Shown one piece after another: positions 38,356-46,882 of a DNA stretch of 64,000 bases. Within the stretch, counting starts at the first letter, position 1. Every line of letters starts with the position of its first letter. The stretch covers positions 42,628 through 106,627 of the forward strand of contig CALWLW010000012.1 of assembly GCA_944381625.1 (NCBI GenBank), written 5' to 3'. The notes under the pieces were generated by a model, which saw only the letters and a list, made by a program, of their open reading frames with translations, did no database searches and was not told the DNA's origin. The stretch comes from an uncultured Lachnoclostridium sp. (lineage in GTDB: Bacteria; Bacillota; Clostridia; Lachnospirales; Lachnospiraceae). Position numbers and translations under genes: made by a program.

Positions 38356-39333
38356 ATGAGCAACAGAATAGAAAAACCAATGCTGACATCAAACCAGCTT
38401 GTTAGAAAAATGCGGGATGATAAAGGAATAACATTTAAATATGTAACAGAGGAGAAGGCAGAGGAGTATCTTACAAATGTAAATAACTATATGAGAACAG
38501 CCTCCTACCGCCAAAATTATCAAAAATATCTGCAAGGTACAAACAAAGGAAAATATATAGAACTAGATTTTGCATATTTGCAGGAACTGTCCACAATAGA
38601 TATGCATTTTCGGTTCCTGGTTTCAAGAATGTGTATAGACATCGAACAAGCGCTGAAGGTGAAATTGATCCGGGATATAGGAGAAGATAATTTGTCAAAT
38701 GGATATGATATCGTTGAAGCGTTTCTTTCTAAGAATCCGTTTGTTGTATCCAAGCTGGAGGCTGCAGCTGCGTCCCCTTTTACAGGAGATTTAATTTGCA
38801 AGTATTTTACGATACATAATGTGTTCAATTCCAAAAAGAACAAATATGACCGTAAAATAGTCGCCTATGACGACTGCCCTGTATGGGTTTTGTGTGAAAT
38901 ATTAACATTTGGAGATTTTTTGTACTTATATGAATTTTATTATCAAGGAAAATCAGGACAGATCCCGACGGCGTTAATTAATCTTGTAAGAAGCTTGAGA
39001 AATGGAACGGCTCACAATAATTGCATTTTAGCTAATCTGCGCCACGGAACTTCCATGCCTCCCCGACAGATCCGAGAGGCAGTAAAAGAAATTCCTTTTA
39101 TTACAACTTCGCAAAGACAAAAGAAACTGTCTTGCAGGCCTATGCTGGAATTTGTAACAATGGTATATTTGTATAATCAAGTTGTTACAGAAAAAGTTAA
39201 GTATCATAGAATCAAAGAACTTAAACGTTTGTTTTTTGTCAGGATGCCGGAAAAGAAAGGGTTTTTTGAGAAAAATGAACTTATCAGGAGCAATTATGAG
39301 TTTGCATGTAAAATTATCCAAGGGTTTTGCTAA
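38356..39333 (+). CDS. Abi_2-type abortive infection protein with HEPN motif
   Basis: The 325-residue protein matches the Abi_2 (AbiD/AbiF-like) family: an N-terminal TSNQLVRKMRDDKGI, the TYLNxxNYxR-like VNNYMRTASYRQ, LSTIDMHFRFLVSRMCIDIEQALKVKLI, and near 216 the RNGTAHNN motif, an Rx4H signature of HEPN RNases. Such proteins act in phage defence by cleaving RNA. The gene is clearly more AT-rich than its neighbours and uses different codons, suggesting transfer. ATGGAGG precedes the ATG. It follows potCD by 33 bases without a visible terminator. Activity is inferred. Confidence 0.83.
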   Translation: MSNRIEKPMLTSNQLVRKMRDDKGITFKYVTEEKAEEYLTNVNNYMRTASYRQNYQKYLQGTNKGKYIELDFAYLQELSTIDMHFRFLVSRMCIDIEQALKVKLIRDIGEDNLSNGYDIVEAFLSKNPFVVSKLEAAAASPFTGDLICKYFTIHNVFNSKKNKYDRKIVAYDDCPVWVLCEILTFGDFLYLYEFYYQGKSGQIPTALINLVRSLRNGTAHNNCILANLRHGTSMPPRQIREAVKEIPFITTSQRQKKLSCRPMLEFVTMVYLYNQVVTEKVKYHRIKELKRLFFVRMPEKKGFFEKNELIRSNYEFACKIIQGFC

Positions 39334-39363
39334 ATTATTTCAAAAGAAATATTATTCAGACCG

Positions 39364-39426
39364 TTGACTTTTGTAGAAAGATTTTCTACAATAAAATCAA
39401 CATCAAAAAACTGCATAGCAGTTTTT
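39364..39426. terminator. Bidirectional terminators between the Abi and AAA genes
   Basis: Two hairpins: GTAGAAA/TTTCTAC (39373-39389) within TTGA...TCAA, and AAAAAACTGC (39405-39414) / GCAGTTTTT (39418-39426), which is A-rich before and T-rich after, so it can end transcripts from both sides. Confidence 0.75.
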
Positions 39427-39562
39427 GTACGGGGCGGCGTTGCGACGGCGTCCTATTTTTTTCCCTTTAAGAAATTTTCCTCACAGGACACCAGATGGGG
39501 CAGATCCATATGATCATAATGTTTCACAGTCTGTCTCGCAATGGTCATGCCGTTTCTTCTGG

Positions 39563-40318
39563 CTATGTTCTGAGAGGTCTGTCCTCCTCCAACAGTCTCT
39601 GCGTCAAAATCTCCCGGTTATTGATAAACAGCTCGGTCACCTGGTAGCTTTCCGTGTCCTCGTAGCGGCATGGATGGATGCTTCCACCGTCAAAGGAGAG
39701 GATCCGGGCGTCCGGGATGCCAAGAAGGATCGGGGAGTGGGTGGCGACGAGGAACTGGGAACCGCGCTGCGCCATTTTAGCCATCTGTATGAACAGGGAG
39801 AGCTGCCTTTGCGGAGACAGCGCCGCTTCTGGCTCGTCCATGAGGAAGAGTCCTTCCTGGTCAAAGGACTGGAAATAGGACAGGAAACTTTCGCCATGGG
39901 ACTGCTCATGCAGGGATTTGCCGCCGTAACGGGCGTAGTAGATTTCTTTGTTCGTGCCGTCCCGGTATTCCTCCGCCTGGCTGGCCACGTTGAAAAAGCT
40001 CTCCGCCCGGAAGAAATAACTGGAGCGCGGACGGCGGAAGCCTTTCTTCATACGGATTGCCCGGCTCAGTTCCGACACGTCGTCGTAGGTGCTGAAACGG
40101 TAATTCCTGGTTCCGCCCTCGGCGTTGAAACCGTAGGCCACAGCAATGGCCTCCAGCAGAGTGGATTTGCCGGTGCCGTTTTCTCCGGCGAAAAACGTGA
40201 TGTGTTCTGGAAATTCCAGTTCTTCAAAAGACTGAAGGGCGGAGATTTCCCTGAGATAGGAATGCTCCGGGATTTTGCTCCAGTCAATGGAGACGGCCTG
40301 GATAAAGCATGGATTCAT
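39563..40318 (-). CDS. AAA family ATPase (ABC/SMC-like, AAA_21 type)
   Basis: The 251-residue protein keeps an ABC-like set: Walker A GENGTGKSTLL near 44-54, a signature-like SHGESFLSYF near 148, Walker B GLFLMDEPEAALSP near 160-173, and the His of ATHSPILL near 195. There are no membrane segments or nuclease domain, so it is not a transporter part. Close relatives are small stand-alone ATPases of unknown role. ATG 40318 follows GGAGGTGATC; an upstream ATG at 40357 is less likely. It is convergent with the Abi gene, and whether they act together is unknown. Confidence 0.82.
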   Translation of the reverse strand: MNPCFIQAVSIDWSKIPEHSYLREISALQSFEELEFPEHITFFAGENGTGKSTLLEAIAVAYGFNAEGGTRNYRFSTYDDVSELSRAIRMKKGFRRPRSSYFFRAESFFNVASQAEEYRDGTNKEIYYARYGGKSLHEQSHGESFLSYFQSFDQEGLFLMDEPEAALSPQRQLSLFIQMAKMAQRGSQFLVATHSPILLGIPDARILSFDGGSIHPCRYEDTESYQVTELFINNREILTQRLLEEDRPLRT

Positions 40319-40526
40319 ATGGCGATCACCTCCGGAATTTTTGTTTCGGTTTGTCAAAGATCCAGACGCATATAGATGGGAGCGTCATGGGCAGGGATGA
40401 TGCTGCATCGCATATGTATTCCCCCTGAATCGTAGTTGACAACTAAATTGATATGGAAAATATCTGAAAAAGATAATTTATTATATCTCAGGGCCAGGGG
40501 ATCTTCAAGAGGATTCAGATTTATAC

Positions 40527-40596
40527 CATATCTGCTCCGCAGATATGCTGCCTCCGGCGGATGCGCCCGGATTTCTGCGGCAGGCGCAGAAACCGG
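40527..40596. repeat. Hairpin pair, second copy of the TTCTGC/GCAGAA element
   Basis: Hairpins CATATCTGC-3-GCAGATATG (40527-40547) and TTTCTGC-7-GCAGAAA (40572-40592). The reverse complement of 40573-40596 matches 4712-4735 at 23 of 24 bases. The stretch 40319-40710 is otherwise non-coding and holds several TATAAT boxes on both strands. Confidence 0.6.
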
Positions 40597-40646
40597 TATG
40601 CGCGATGATATAATTCGCACTATGTGCTCATTATACCACAAGTATA

Positions 40647-40675
40647 ATGACAGGAGCGATCCGGTGTGCTATAAT
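40647..40675 (+). promoter_or_regulatory. Promoter of the 40-codon ORF
   Basis: ATGACA (40647-40652), 17-base spacer, TATAAT (40670-40675) with extended -10 TGC. Confidence 0.55.
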
Positions 40676-40710
40676 GAACGCGTAAAAAGGCAGGAAAGGA
40701 GGCCATAGCG

Positions 40711-40833
40711 ATGAAGACCAACAGAACCCTATGTTATCTGATAAGTGAGAGTTGTGAGAAAGCGCTGGAAAAAAGACAGGGCTTTGCTTTCGCGTGCACA
40801 TTTTGGATAAGACGGGGATGGAATTGGCCGTAG
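40711..40833 (+). CDS. Small ORF of 40 codons, possibly frameshifted
   Basis: The ORF starts MKTNRTLCYLISESCEKALEKRQG with AAAGGAGG at ideal spacing, its own promoter and a following terminator, so it is probably transcribed and translated. The last third is unlike a protein (WIRRGWNWP), while the -1 frame from about 40787 reads FRVHILDKTGMELAVVEDGLL to a stop at 40853, which looks more natural. A single-base change or a programmed shift would give a peptide of about 47 residues. No family was recognised. Confidence 0.45.
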   Translation: MKTNRTLCYLISESCEKALEKRQGFAFACTFWIRRGWNWP

Positions 40834-40874
40834 TCGAAGATGGCCTGTTATGATATCTGAATCTGTATTTCAGG

Positions 40875-40918
40875 AACCGCTTGTCTATTCTGTGCAGGAA
40901 GACAGGCGGTTTTCTTGT
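40875..40918 (+). terminator. Intrinsic terminator after the 40-codon ORF
   Basis: Stem AACCGCTTGTCT (40875-40886) / AGACAGGCGGTT (40900-40911) with one G-U pair, then TTTCTTGTT. Confidence 0.8.
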
Positions 40919-41075
40919 TCTACAGGAAACCGCCGGGAGAGACCACGCTGCGGCGGTAAAGAATGATGCTGCACAGGCACCCCGCCGCAGGCGGCAAACC
41001 CTGTGAGGCAGGATTCTTTTTATGCCTTAATTTCAGAAGATTCCAGGAACATGGCAGATGGAAAGGAGGGGAACC

Positions 41076-42275
41076 ATGTTTGAGATCAGAGGAAAAGTAA
41101 ATACGGCGGTCTGCTACGCCAGAACCGTGGAGCCGGAGGCCATAGAGCAGATCCAGAGAATGTGCGATTATGAGTTCACAAGGGGCAGCCGGATCAGGAT
41201 CATGCCGGACGTCCACGCCGGAAAAGGCTGCACCATCGGCACGACGATGACGGTTCACGATAAAGCCGTGCCCAACGTGGTGGGCGTGGATATTGGATGC
41301 GGAATGTATACGGTCTGCCTGGGAAAAGGAGAGATCGATTTTGCAAAGGTAGACGAGGCGGCCCACTACGTGCCGTCGGGCATGAATGTGTGGGACGGGA
41401 GACAGGAGCGGTTTGACCTGATGAGACTGCGGTGCTACCGGGGGCTGAGGGATACCAAGCGCCTGGAGCGGAGCCTGGGCACGCTGGGCGGCGGGAACCA
41501 TTTTATAGAGATCGACGAGGCGAAGGATGGAACCCGTTACCTGGTGATCCACACTGGCAGCCGCAACCTGGGAAAACAGGTGGCGCAGATCTACCAAAAG
41601 CTGGCAGTAGATCTGAACAAAGGAAAAGAGGACTACTTTAAAAAGAGGGACGCGCTCATCCGGGAATATAAGGAGGCAGGGCGCAGAAAAGAGATCCAGG
41701 AGGCTCTGGCGAAGATTCAGTGGGAGGAGAAAGAACTGACGGTCCCGGAGGATTTATGTTTCTTATATGGAGAATACCTGCAAGACTATCTGGCGGATGT
41801 GGAGATCTGCCAGGAATTTGCCCGCAGGAACCGGGAGAAAATCGCGGAAGTCCTGCTGGAGCGGACCGGACTGTGCGGAAGCGGCGCGTTCCACACCATC
41901 CACAACTACATTGACACGGAAGAGATGATCCTGCGGAAAGGAGCCATTGCGGCGCACAAGGGGGAGAAAGTCCTGATCCCCATCAATATGTGCGACGGAA
42001 GCATCCTGGCAGTGGGCAGGGGAAATCCGGAATGGAACGATTCCGCGCCCCACGGAGCGGGCCGCATCATGTCCCGGACTACGGCGAAAGCGAAACTGAG
42101 CATGGAGGAATACCGGGAAAAGATGAAGGGCGTCTATACGACCTCCGTATGTGAGGAGACATTGGACGAAGCGCCCATGGCATATAAATCCCTGGAGGAT
42201 ATTATCGATGTGATCGGTGAGTCTGTGGACATTATCGATGTGATGAAACCGATTTATAATTTCAAGGCAACCTAG
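41076..42275 (+). CDS. rtcB: RtcB-type RNA ligase
   Basis: RtcB joins RNA 3'-phosphate (or cyclic phosphate) and 5'-OH ends using GTP and manganese. The 399-residue protein has the metal ligands in PDVHAGKG near 45, GVDIGCGM near 70-77, GGGNHFIE near 140 and HTGSRNLGKQ near 163, and the guanylylated His in APHGAGRIMSR near 327. ATG 41076 follows AAAGGAGG, and the upstream ATG at 41058 is unlikely. It lies 40 bases before a small XRE-type gene, which may regulate it. Substrate RNA (tRNA repair or stress-cut RNA) cannot be told. Confidence 0.93.
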   Translation: MFEIRGKVNTAVCYARTVEPEAIEQIQRMCDYEFTRGSRIRIMPDVHAGKGCTIGTTMTVHDKAVPNVVGVDIGCGMYTVCLGKGEIDFAKVDEAAHYVPSGMNVWDGRQERFDLMRLRCYRGLRDTKRLERSLGTLGGGNHFIEIDEAKDGTRYLVIHTGSRNLGKQVAQIYQKLAVDLNKGKEDYFKKRDALIREYKEAGRRKEIQEALAKIQWEEKELTVPEDLCFLYGEYLQDYLADVEICQEFARRNREKIAEVLLERTGLCGSGAFHTIHNYIDTEEMILRKGAIAAHKGEKVLIPINMCDGSILAVGRGNPEWNDSAPHGAGRIMSRTTAKAKLSMEEYREKMKGVYTTSVCEETLDEAPMAYKSLEDIIDVIGESVDIIDVMKPIYNFKAT

Positions 42276-42281
42276 GCCGGT

Positions 42282-42302
42282 TCTCCGGCCCGGGGCCGGA
42301 GA
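42282..42302 (+). promoter_or_regulatory. Hairpin at the ribosome binding site of the XRE gene
   Basis: TCTCCGGCC (42282-42290) / GGCCGGAGA (42294-42302) with a 3-base loop, ending against the GAGGAGG binding site at 42301-42307. It could reduce translation of the downstream gene or act as a boundary after rtcB. Confidence 0.4.
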
Positions 42303-42315
42303 GGAGGAAAGGATA

Positions 42316-42552
42316 ATGACAGATTTACCTATGGTAGACATGGTCAGAACAGGCCAGAATATTGTAAGACTGCGGGAGCAGGCAGACCTGTCTGTAAAGG
42401 ATTTACAGGCGCTGTTTGGATTCGCCACCCCGCAGGCCATCTACAAATGGCAGCACGGGACGGCGATGCCCACCATTGACAATCTGGTGGCGCTGTCCGT
42501 GATTTTCCAGGTGCGTATGGACGAGATCCTGGTGGTGGACGGACAGCGGTGA
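42316..42552 (+). CDS. Small XRE-family HTH protein
   Basis: The 78 residues form little more than one HTH_3 domain: GQNIVRLREQADLSVKDLQALFGFATPQAIYKWQHGTAMPTIDNLVALSVIFQVRMDEILV. The recognition helix is around PQAIYKWQ. There is no effector or toxin-like part. AGGAGGAAAGGA precedes the ATG. It sits 40 bases after rtcB and is convergent with the aldolase-like gene only 13 bases away. It may regulate rtcB, which is inferred from position. Confidence 0.88.
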   Translation: MTDLPMVDMVRTGQNIVRLREQADLSVKDLQALFGFATPQAIYKWQHGTAMPTIDNLVALSVIFQVRMDEILVVDGQR

Positions 42553-42565
42553 GGGGAAGGCCCTG

Positions 42566-43588
42566 CTACAGCCGCCGGATCAGTTCCTCCACATCGCACA
42601 TCCGGGTGGCCCAGCTTGTGGCGAGTCGTACCACCGTATGGGTCTCGTCATAAGCTTCCCAGAAGCTGAACTTTACCCATTGCCCCAGTTCTTCCATTTT
42701 CTGGTTATCCAGTATGAGGAAGATCTGGTTGGTGGGGGAATCCAGCAGAAGGCGGTATCCTTTCTCCAGCAGTGCTTCTTTTAATCGGGCGGCGGTATCA
42801 ATGGCGTTTTTGCAGATGCGCCGGTACAGATCTTTGGTGAACAGCGTATCGAACTGGACGCCCAGGAGACGCCCTTTGGCCAGGAGCGCACCCTGCTGTT
42901 TGACCATGGTCAGGAAGTGGGCCGGGGCCTTCCGGGGGAAGACGACGGCCTCGCCGCACAGAGCGCCTGCTTTGGTGCCTCCGATGTAAAAGACGTCTGT
43001 GAAGCGGGCAATGTCCGGGAGCGTTACGTCGGAAGACGGGCAGGCCAGTGCGTAACCGAGCCTTGCCCCGTCCAGATAGAGGGGGATGGCGAATTGCCTG
43101 CACACAGCGGAAAGCGCCGCCAGTTCTTCCCTGGTATACAGCGTCCCGTATTCGGTGGGATGGGAGATATAGAGCATGCCCGGAAAGACCATGTGCTCAT
43201 GGTTTCCGTCTCCGTAAAAGGTCTCCAGATAATTTTTTACCGCTTCGGCGGACACTTTTCCATCTTCGTGTGGAAGGGGGAGCACTTTGTGGCCGGTATA
43301 TTCGATGGCTCCTGCCTCATGGGAGGCGATATGTCCGGTGGAGGCGCAGAGCACGCCTTCATAGCGCCTGAGCAGCGAGCCGATGACCACGGCGTTGGTC
43401 TGCGTCCCGCCCACCAGGAAAAAGATATCCGCGTCCGGACAGTCCAGGGCTGTTCGGATTTTTTCTTTTGCAGATGCACTGTACCGGTCCGCCCCGTATC
43501 CGGGCAGTTTCTCCATATTAGTTTCCAAAAGTTTTTGAAGGATGACCTCGTGGGCGCCTTCGCAGTAGTCGTTCTCAAAATACAGCAT
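42566..43588 (-). CDS. Threonine aldolase-like PLP enzyme (beta-eliminating lyase family)
   Basis: Low-specificity threonine aldolases split threonine or allo-threonine to glycine and acetaldehyde. The 340-residue protein has the PLP-binding Lys in FYIGGTKAGALCGEA near 199, the Asp in LYLDGARLGYA near 172 and the FENDYCEGAHEVI start typical of the family. ATG 43588 follows TTGGAGA; the frame is open to 43636 but without a binding site. Related beta-eliminating lyases share this fold, so the exact reaction is likely but not certain. Confidence 0.88.
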   Translation of the reverse strand: MLYFENDYCEGAHEVILQKLLETNMEKLPGYGADRYSASAKEKIRTALDCPDADIFFLVGGTQTNAVVIGSLLRRYEGVLCASTGHIASHEAGAIEYTGHKVLPLPHEDGKVSAEAVKNYLETFYGDGNHEHMVFPGMLYISHPTEYGTLYTREELAALSAVCRQFAIPLYLDGARLGYALACPSSDVTLPDIARFTDVFYIGGTKAGALCGEAVVFPRKAPAHFLTMVKQQGALLAKGRLLGVQFDTLFTKDLYRRICKNAIDTAARLKEALLEKGYRLLLDSPTNQIFLILDNQKMEELGQWVKFSFWEAYDETHTVVRLATSWATRMCDVEELIRRL

Positions 43589-43762
43589 AGAAGAGTCTCC
43601 AATCTGAATCATGCTCATAAACGCATTCATACACAAGGAGAATTATACTCCCTGCTGCGTTTCCAGGCAAATCGATTTTCCCTTTTTTAATTTCCCCAGA
43701 ACCAGTATACAGCCTCCTGCATATAGGTAATATATAGAAGAAAAGGAAACGGAGTGGAATCC

Positions 43763-44197
43763 ATGAGGAATCAAGGAGAATGGAATCCCTATTATATGGA
43801 TCAGGGGGCGATGTTTACTCCGCAGGGGCGGATGTATCCGTGGCTGTATCCTTACGGCACCAGACTGAACTGTTGGAACCTGTGGAATTCGCCGGAACGC
43901 ATGGAGGACGAGATGGACAGCCGCCGCCTGCAGGAACTCTACCCGATCATGGCGCGCCGCCTGCAGCCGTACGTGGAAGAAGTGTGCGGCCGCCTGGAAT
44001 ATCCGGGAAGCATGATGTATGACGAATATCCCGACCGCCTCTCCCTTCTGCACCAGGCCAAAGCCGTGTGGCAGGCCGCGCTGGCACAGGAAAATTTTGA
44101 GGAGCCCAGGCCCCAGTGGGAACAGATGCAGGATCTGATCGGCGTGCTGCTCCTGCAGGAGATGTTAAGAAGGAGAAAGAAAAAACGGACAGGATAG
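43763..44197 (+). CDS. Uncharacterised Tyr/Trp/Met-rich protein, possibly spore-related
   Basis: The 144-residue protein was not recognised. The N-terminal part (to about 45) is rich in Tyr, Trp, Asn, Pro and Met, like some spore coat or small structural proteins; the rest is predicted helical with a very basic end (RRRKKKRTG). There is no signal peptide. GGAG lies eight bases before ATG 43763. Upstream, AC-N17-CATA (43701-43723) vaguely resembles a sigma-K promoter, which would fit a late sporulation role, but the match is incomplete. Confidence 0.65.
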   Translation: MRNQGEWNPYYMDQGAMFTPQGRMYPWLYPYGTRLNCWNLWNSPERMEDEMDSRRLQELYPIMARRLQPYVEEVCGRLEYPGSMMYDEYPDRLSLLHQAKAVWQAALAQENFEEPRPQWEQMQDLIGVLLLQEMLRRRKKKRTG

Positions 44198-44256
44198 CGA
44201 GGCCGGTTCCTGTGCCCCTGGCAGAACGCCGGGTGACCCATACGAGGCATCCTATA

Positions 44257-44285
44257 TTGACCTTCCGGGAAAAGATTGCTAGAAT
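44257..44285 (+). promoter_or_regulatory. Promoter of the 832-residue membrane protein gene
   Basis: TTGACC (44257-44262), 17-base spacer, TAGAAT (44280-44285) with extended -10 TGC. Transcription would begin near 44292, after the ATG at 44286, which supports the start at 44367. Confidence 0.65.
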
Positions 44286-44366
44286 ATGCACATAACCTGC
44301 CGCCAGGTATCATGGAGGCGTCAGGCGGTGTGCATTATTTTAGATTATGGAGCGGGATTAATATAT

Positions 44367-46865
44367 ATGAAAAAATGGATTATCAGATATGGCGTTGTAC
44401 TGCTGTGTTTTCTGGCAGGCGCCGGGTGTATGAGCTACGTCACCCGTATGGGAAACAGAGATATGACCACGACAATGGCAGAGGCGACTCTGCCTGTGGC
44501 TTTTGCCCAGAAAGACGGGCAGCTGTTCAATGAGATGCACGGCTACGTGGAGGAGATGGACGGCAGCTACATGAAAGATTCGGTCATTGGGATCGCGGAG
44601 GATCATCTGCTTGGACTGGCTGTGGAAAAATACAATGCGGAGATCGAGCAGGTCTCCTACGAGGTGCGTACCCTGGATATGAGCCGGCTGATTGAGAGCG
44701 GGGAGAACCTCCAGGGCGAGGACGACGGGCGTTATCTGCATTTTTCCGTGGAACTGAAAGACCTGCTGGAAGAAGGGGAGCTGTACCTGCTTCTCCTGAA
44801 TGTGGAGACCCATGAGCACGGCACGGTCCGGTACTATGCCCAGCTGAGTTATCTGGGTGAGAACCATATTCAGGAATGCGTGGATTTTGCCCTGGAGTTC
44901 CATAATCGGATTCTGCAGAAAGACATGGATTATATTCTGCCTTATCTGGAAAGCAATAATTCCATGGACGGGTCCAGCCTGGGCTATGTGAATATCCATT
45001 CCAGAACCGGCCCCATGACCTGGGGGGACATGCCGGTGGAGAGGAGTACAGAGCCGGAGCTCACATTCACAGGGGTCAGCGGCGACGTGGCGTCCTTTCT
45101 GCTTCAGTACCAGGTCCGGAACACGCAGTCGGGCGAATCCTATCAGGTGGAGGAAGCGTACCGGGTGCGGTACACCGGCACACGGATGTACCTGCTGGCA
45201 TATGAGCGGACCGCGGACCGGATCTTCCAGCCGGGGAGTCAGCTGGTGGAAGATGGACGCATCCAGATGGGCATCCAAAGCAGGGAGGTCAACTGGCTGA
45301 AAAACGCGGAAGAAAATGTTATCGGATTTGTACAGCAGGGGCAGCTCTGGTCTTACGATTTCGGACAGAACCGCCTGAGCCTGGTCTACGGCTTCCAGGA
45401 CGGGGAAGACGAGAGGGGATTTTACGAGGCCCATGACTTCCGTATTCTGAGTGTGGAAGATTCCGGCAGTATGGATTTCCTGATCTATGGTTATATGAAC
45501 CGGGGGCAGTATGAGGGAAGGTGCGGCGTGCTGCTCTGTCATTACGACGCGCTTCTCAATACGGTGGAGGAACAGTTTTTCCTGCCCGGCAGCCAGCCTT
45601 TCCAGGCGGTGAAGGAAGAGCTGGGCGCGCTTTCCATGGAAAACGGCAGCGGTACGGCGTGGCTGTCCTACGGCGGGCAGATTCTGCGGATCAATCTTGC
45701 GGACTGTTCCGTGCAGATTCTGGCGGAAAATGTATCGGAAGACGACCTGAAGATTTCTTCGGACAGGAGTCTGGCCGCATGGACAACGGATGGAGGCGCT
45801 TCCATCAGCCTGCTGGATGTGGAATCGGGAACCATCCGGGAGATCCCCGCGGAGTCCGGCGAGGTGCTGTGCGCCCTTGGCTTTATGGATGAAGATTTTA
45901 TCTATGGTACGGCGTACGCCGCGGATATCTCCTCCAACCTGGCCGGGGAAGAGACCGTGCCCATGTACCGGGTGGTGCTTCGGGATCATTCCGGGAACGA
46001 AGTAAGGGAGTTTAATTACACGTCCAGGGGGAAATATGTGACCGGCGTTACGATCGTGGAAAACCGGATCGACCTGGAATGCGTGAGCAGGGAGGCGGAC
46101 GGTTCCTATGTGGAGGCGCGCCCGGAACCCATCACCTATATCAGCGAGACGGAAGACGAGCAGCTGACGCTCTCGGTAAAAGAAGACGAGACCAGAAGGA
46201 ATGAATATGGTTTTGATTATTCGGGAACGCTAAAGAGCGGAGCCATGAGGCAGCCCAGAGTGCGTCTGGTGCTGTACGAAGATGACCGCACGCTGGAGGT
46301 GGAGCCGTCTGGACGGGAATTCTATCTGGCCTATTCGTTTTCGGGTGAGGCGTCCGGGTTTGAGACGCTGACAGAGGCGGTGCAGTATGCTGACGAAGAG
46401 ATGGGAAGTGTATGGAGGAACGGCAGCGTATGTTTCTGGGAGAGAGGCGCCCAGGCCACGCGTACCCAGATCAGCGGGTTTGAAGATCCGGGAACCATAG
46501 AGGTTACGGGAGACAGTATTACTCAATGCCTGCAGCTTCTGCTGCGTCAGCAGCAGATCTATGCGGATGTGCAGGGAGCGCTGGATGCGGGAAAAGCAGT
46601 CTGGGAGATCTGCAGGGACGAACTGGGAGATCGCTGCAGCCTGCTGTCCGGCTGCAGTCTGGATCAGGTGCTTTATTACATCAGCGCGGGCGCGCCGGTG
46701 ATGGCGGTGACGGATACCGGATCAGCGGTGCTGATCGTGGGTTATGATCCGCAGAATATCATATATTACGAACCAGGACAGGAGAGCCTGGGCAGGGCAG
46801 GGATGAACGACAGTACGGCGATGTTTGAGGCCGCCGGGAATCTGTTCTTTACGTATCTGCCATAG
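44367..46865 (+). CDS. Membrane-anchored protein with propeller-like and degenerate C39-like regions
   Basis: The 832-residue protein begins with an N-terminal membrane anchor (MKKWIIRYGVVLLCFLAGAG) and the rest lies outside. The middle (about 300-560) has repeating short strands with WSYD-, AAWTTDG- and ISLLDVESG-type turns, as in a beta-propeller sensor. The last 110 residues resemble a C39-like peptidase: ITQCLQLLLRQQ holds a Cys in the expected place, but TDTGSAVLIVGYD has Ala where the catalytic His (usually HxVVIVGYD) belongs, so it is probably inactive and may bind peptides. The function is unknown. It directly precedes the M29 aminopeptidase. Confidence 0.7.
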   Translation: MKKWIIRYGVVLLCFLAGAGCMSYVTRMGNRDMTTTMAEATLPVAFAQKDGQLFNEMHGYVEEMDGSYMKDSVIGIAEDHLLGLAVEKYNAEIEQVSYEVRTLDMSRLIESGENLQGEDDGRYLHFSVELKDLLEEGELYLLLLNVETHEHGTVRYYAQLSYLGENHIQECVDFALEFHNRILQKDMDYILPYLESNNSMDGSSLGYVNIHSRTGPMTWGDMPVERSTEPELTFTGVSGDVASFLLQYQVRNTQSGESYQVEEAYRVRYTGTRMYLLAYERTADRIFQPGSQLVEDGRIQMGIQSREVNWLKNAEENVIGFVQQGQLWSYDFGQNRLSLVYGFQDGEDERGFYEAHDFRILSVEDSGSMDFLIYGYMNRGQYEGRCGVLLCHYDALLNTVEEQFFLPGSQPFQAVKEELGALSMENGSGTAWLSYGGQILRINLADCSVQILAENVSEDDLKISSDRSLAAWTTDGGASISLLDVESGTIREIPAESGEVLCALGFMDEDFIYGTAYAADISSNLAGEETVPMYRVVLRDHSGNEVREFNYTSRGKYVTGVTIVENRIDLECVSREADGSYVEARPEPITYISETEDEQLTLSVKEDETRRNEYGFDYSGTLKSGAMRQPRVRLVLYEDDRTLEVEPSGREFYLAYSFSGEASGFETLTEAVQYADEEMGSVWRNGSVCFWERGAQATRTQISGFEDPGTIEVTGDSITQCLQLLLRQQQIYADVQGALDAGKAVWEICRDELGDRCSLLSGCSLDQVLYYISAGAPVMAVTDTGSAVLIVGYDPQNIIYYEPGQESLGRAGMNDSTAMFEAAGNLFFTYLP

Positions 46866-46882
46866 GAAGAGAGGTAGCATAT

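Noticed and set aside
38356..39333. Abi gene as a toxin-antitoxin pair with the AAA gene
   Set aside because: They are convergent, separated by terminators, and lack the coupling expected of a toxin-antitoxin operon.
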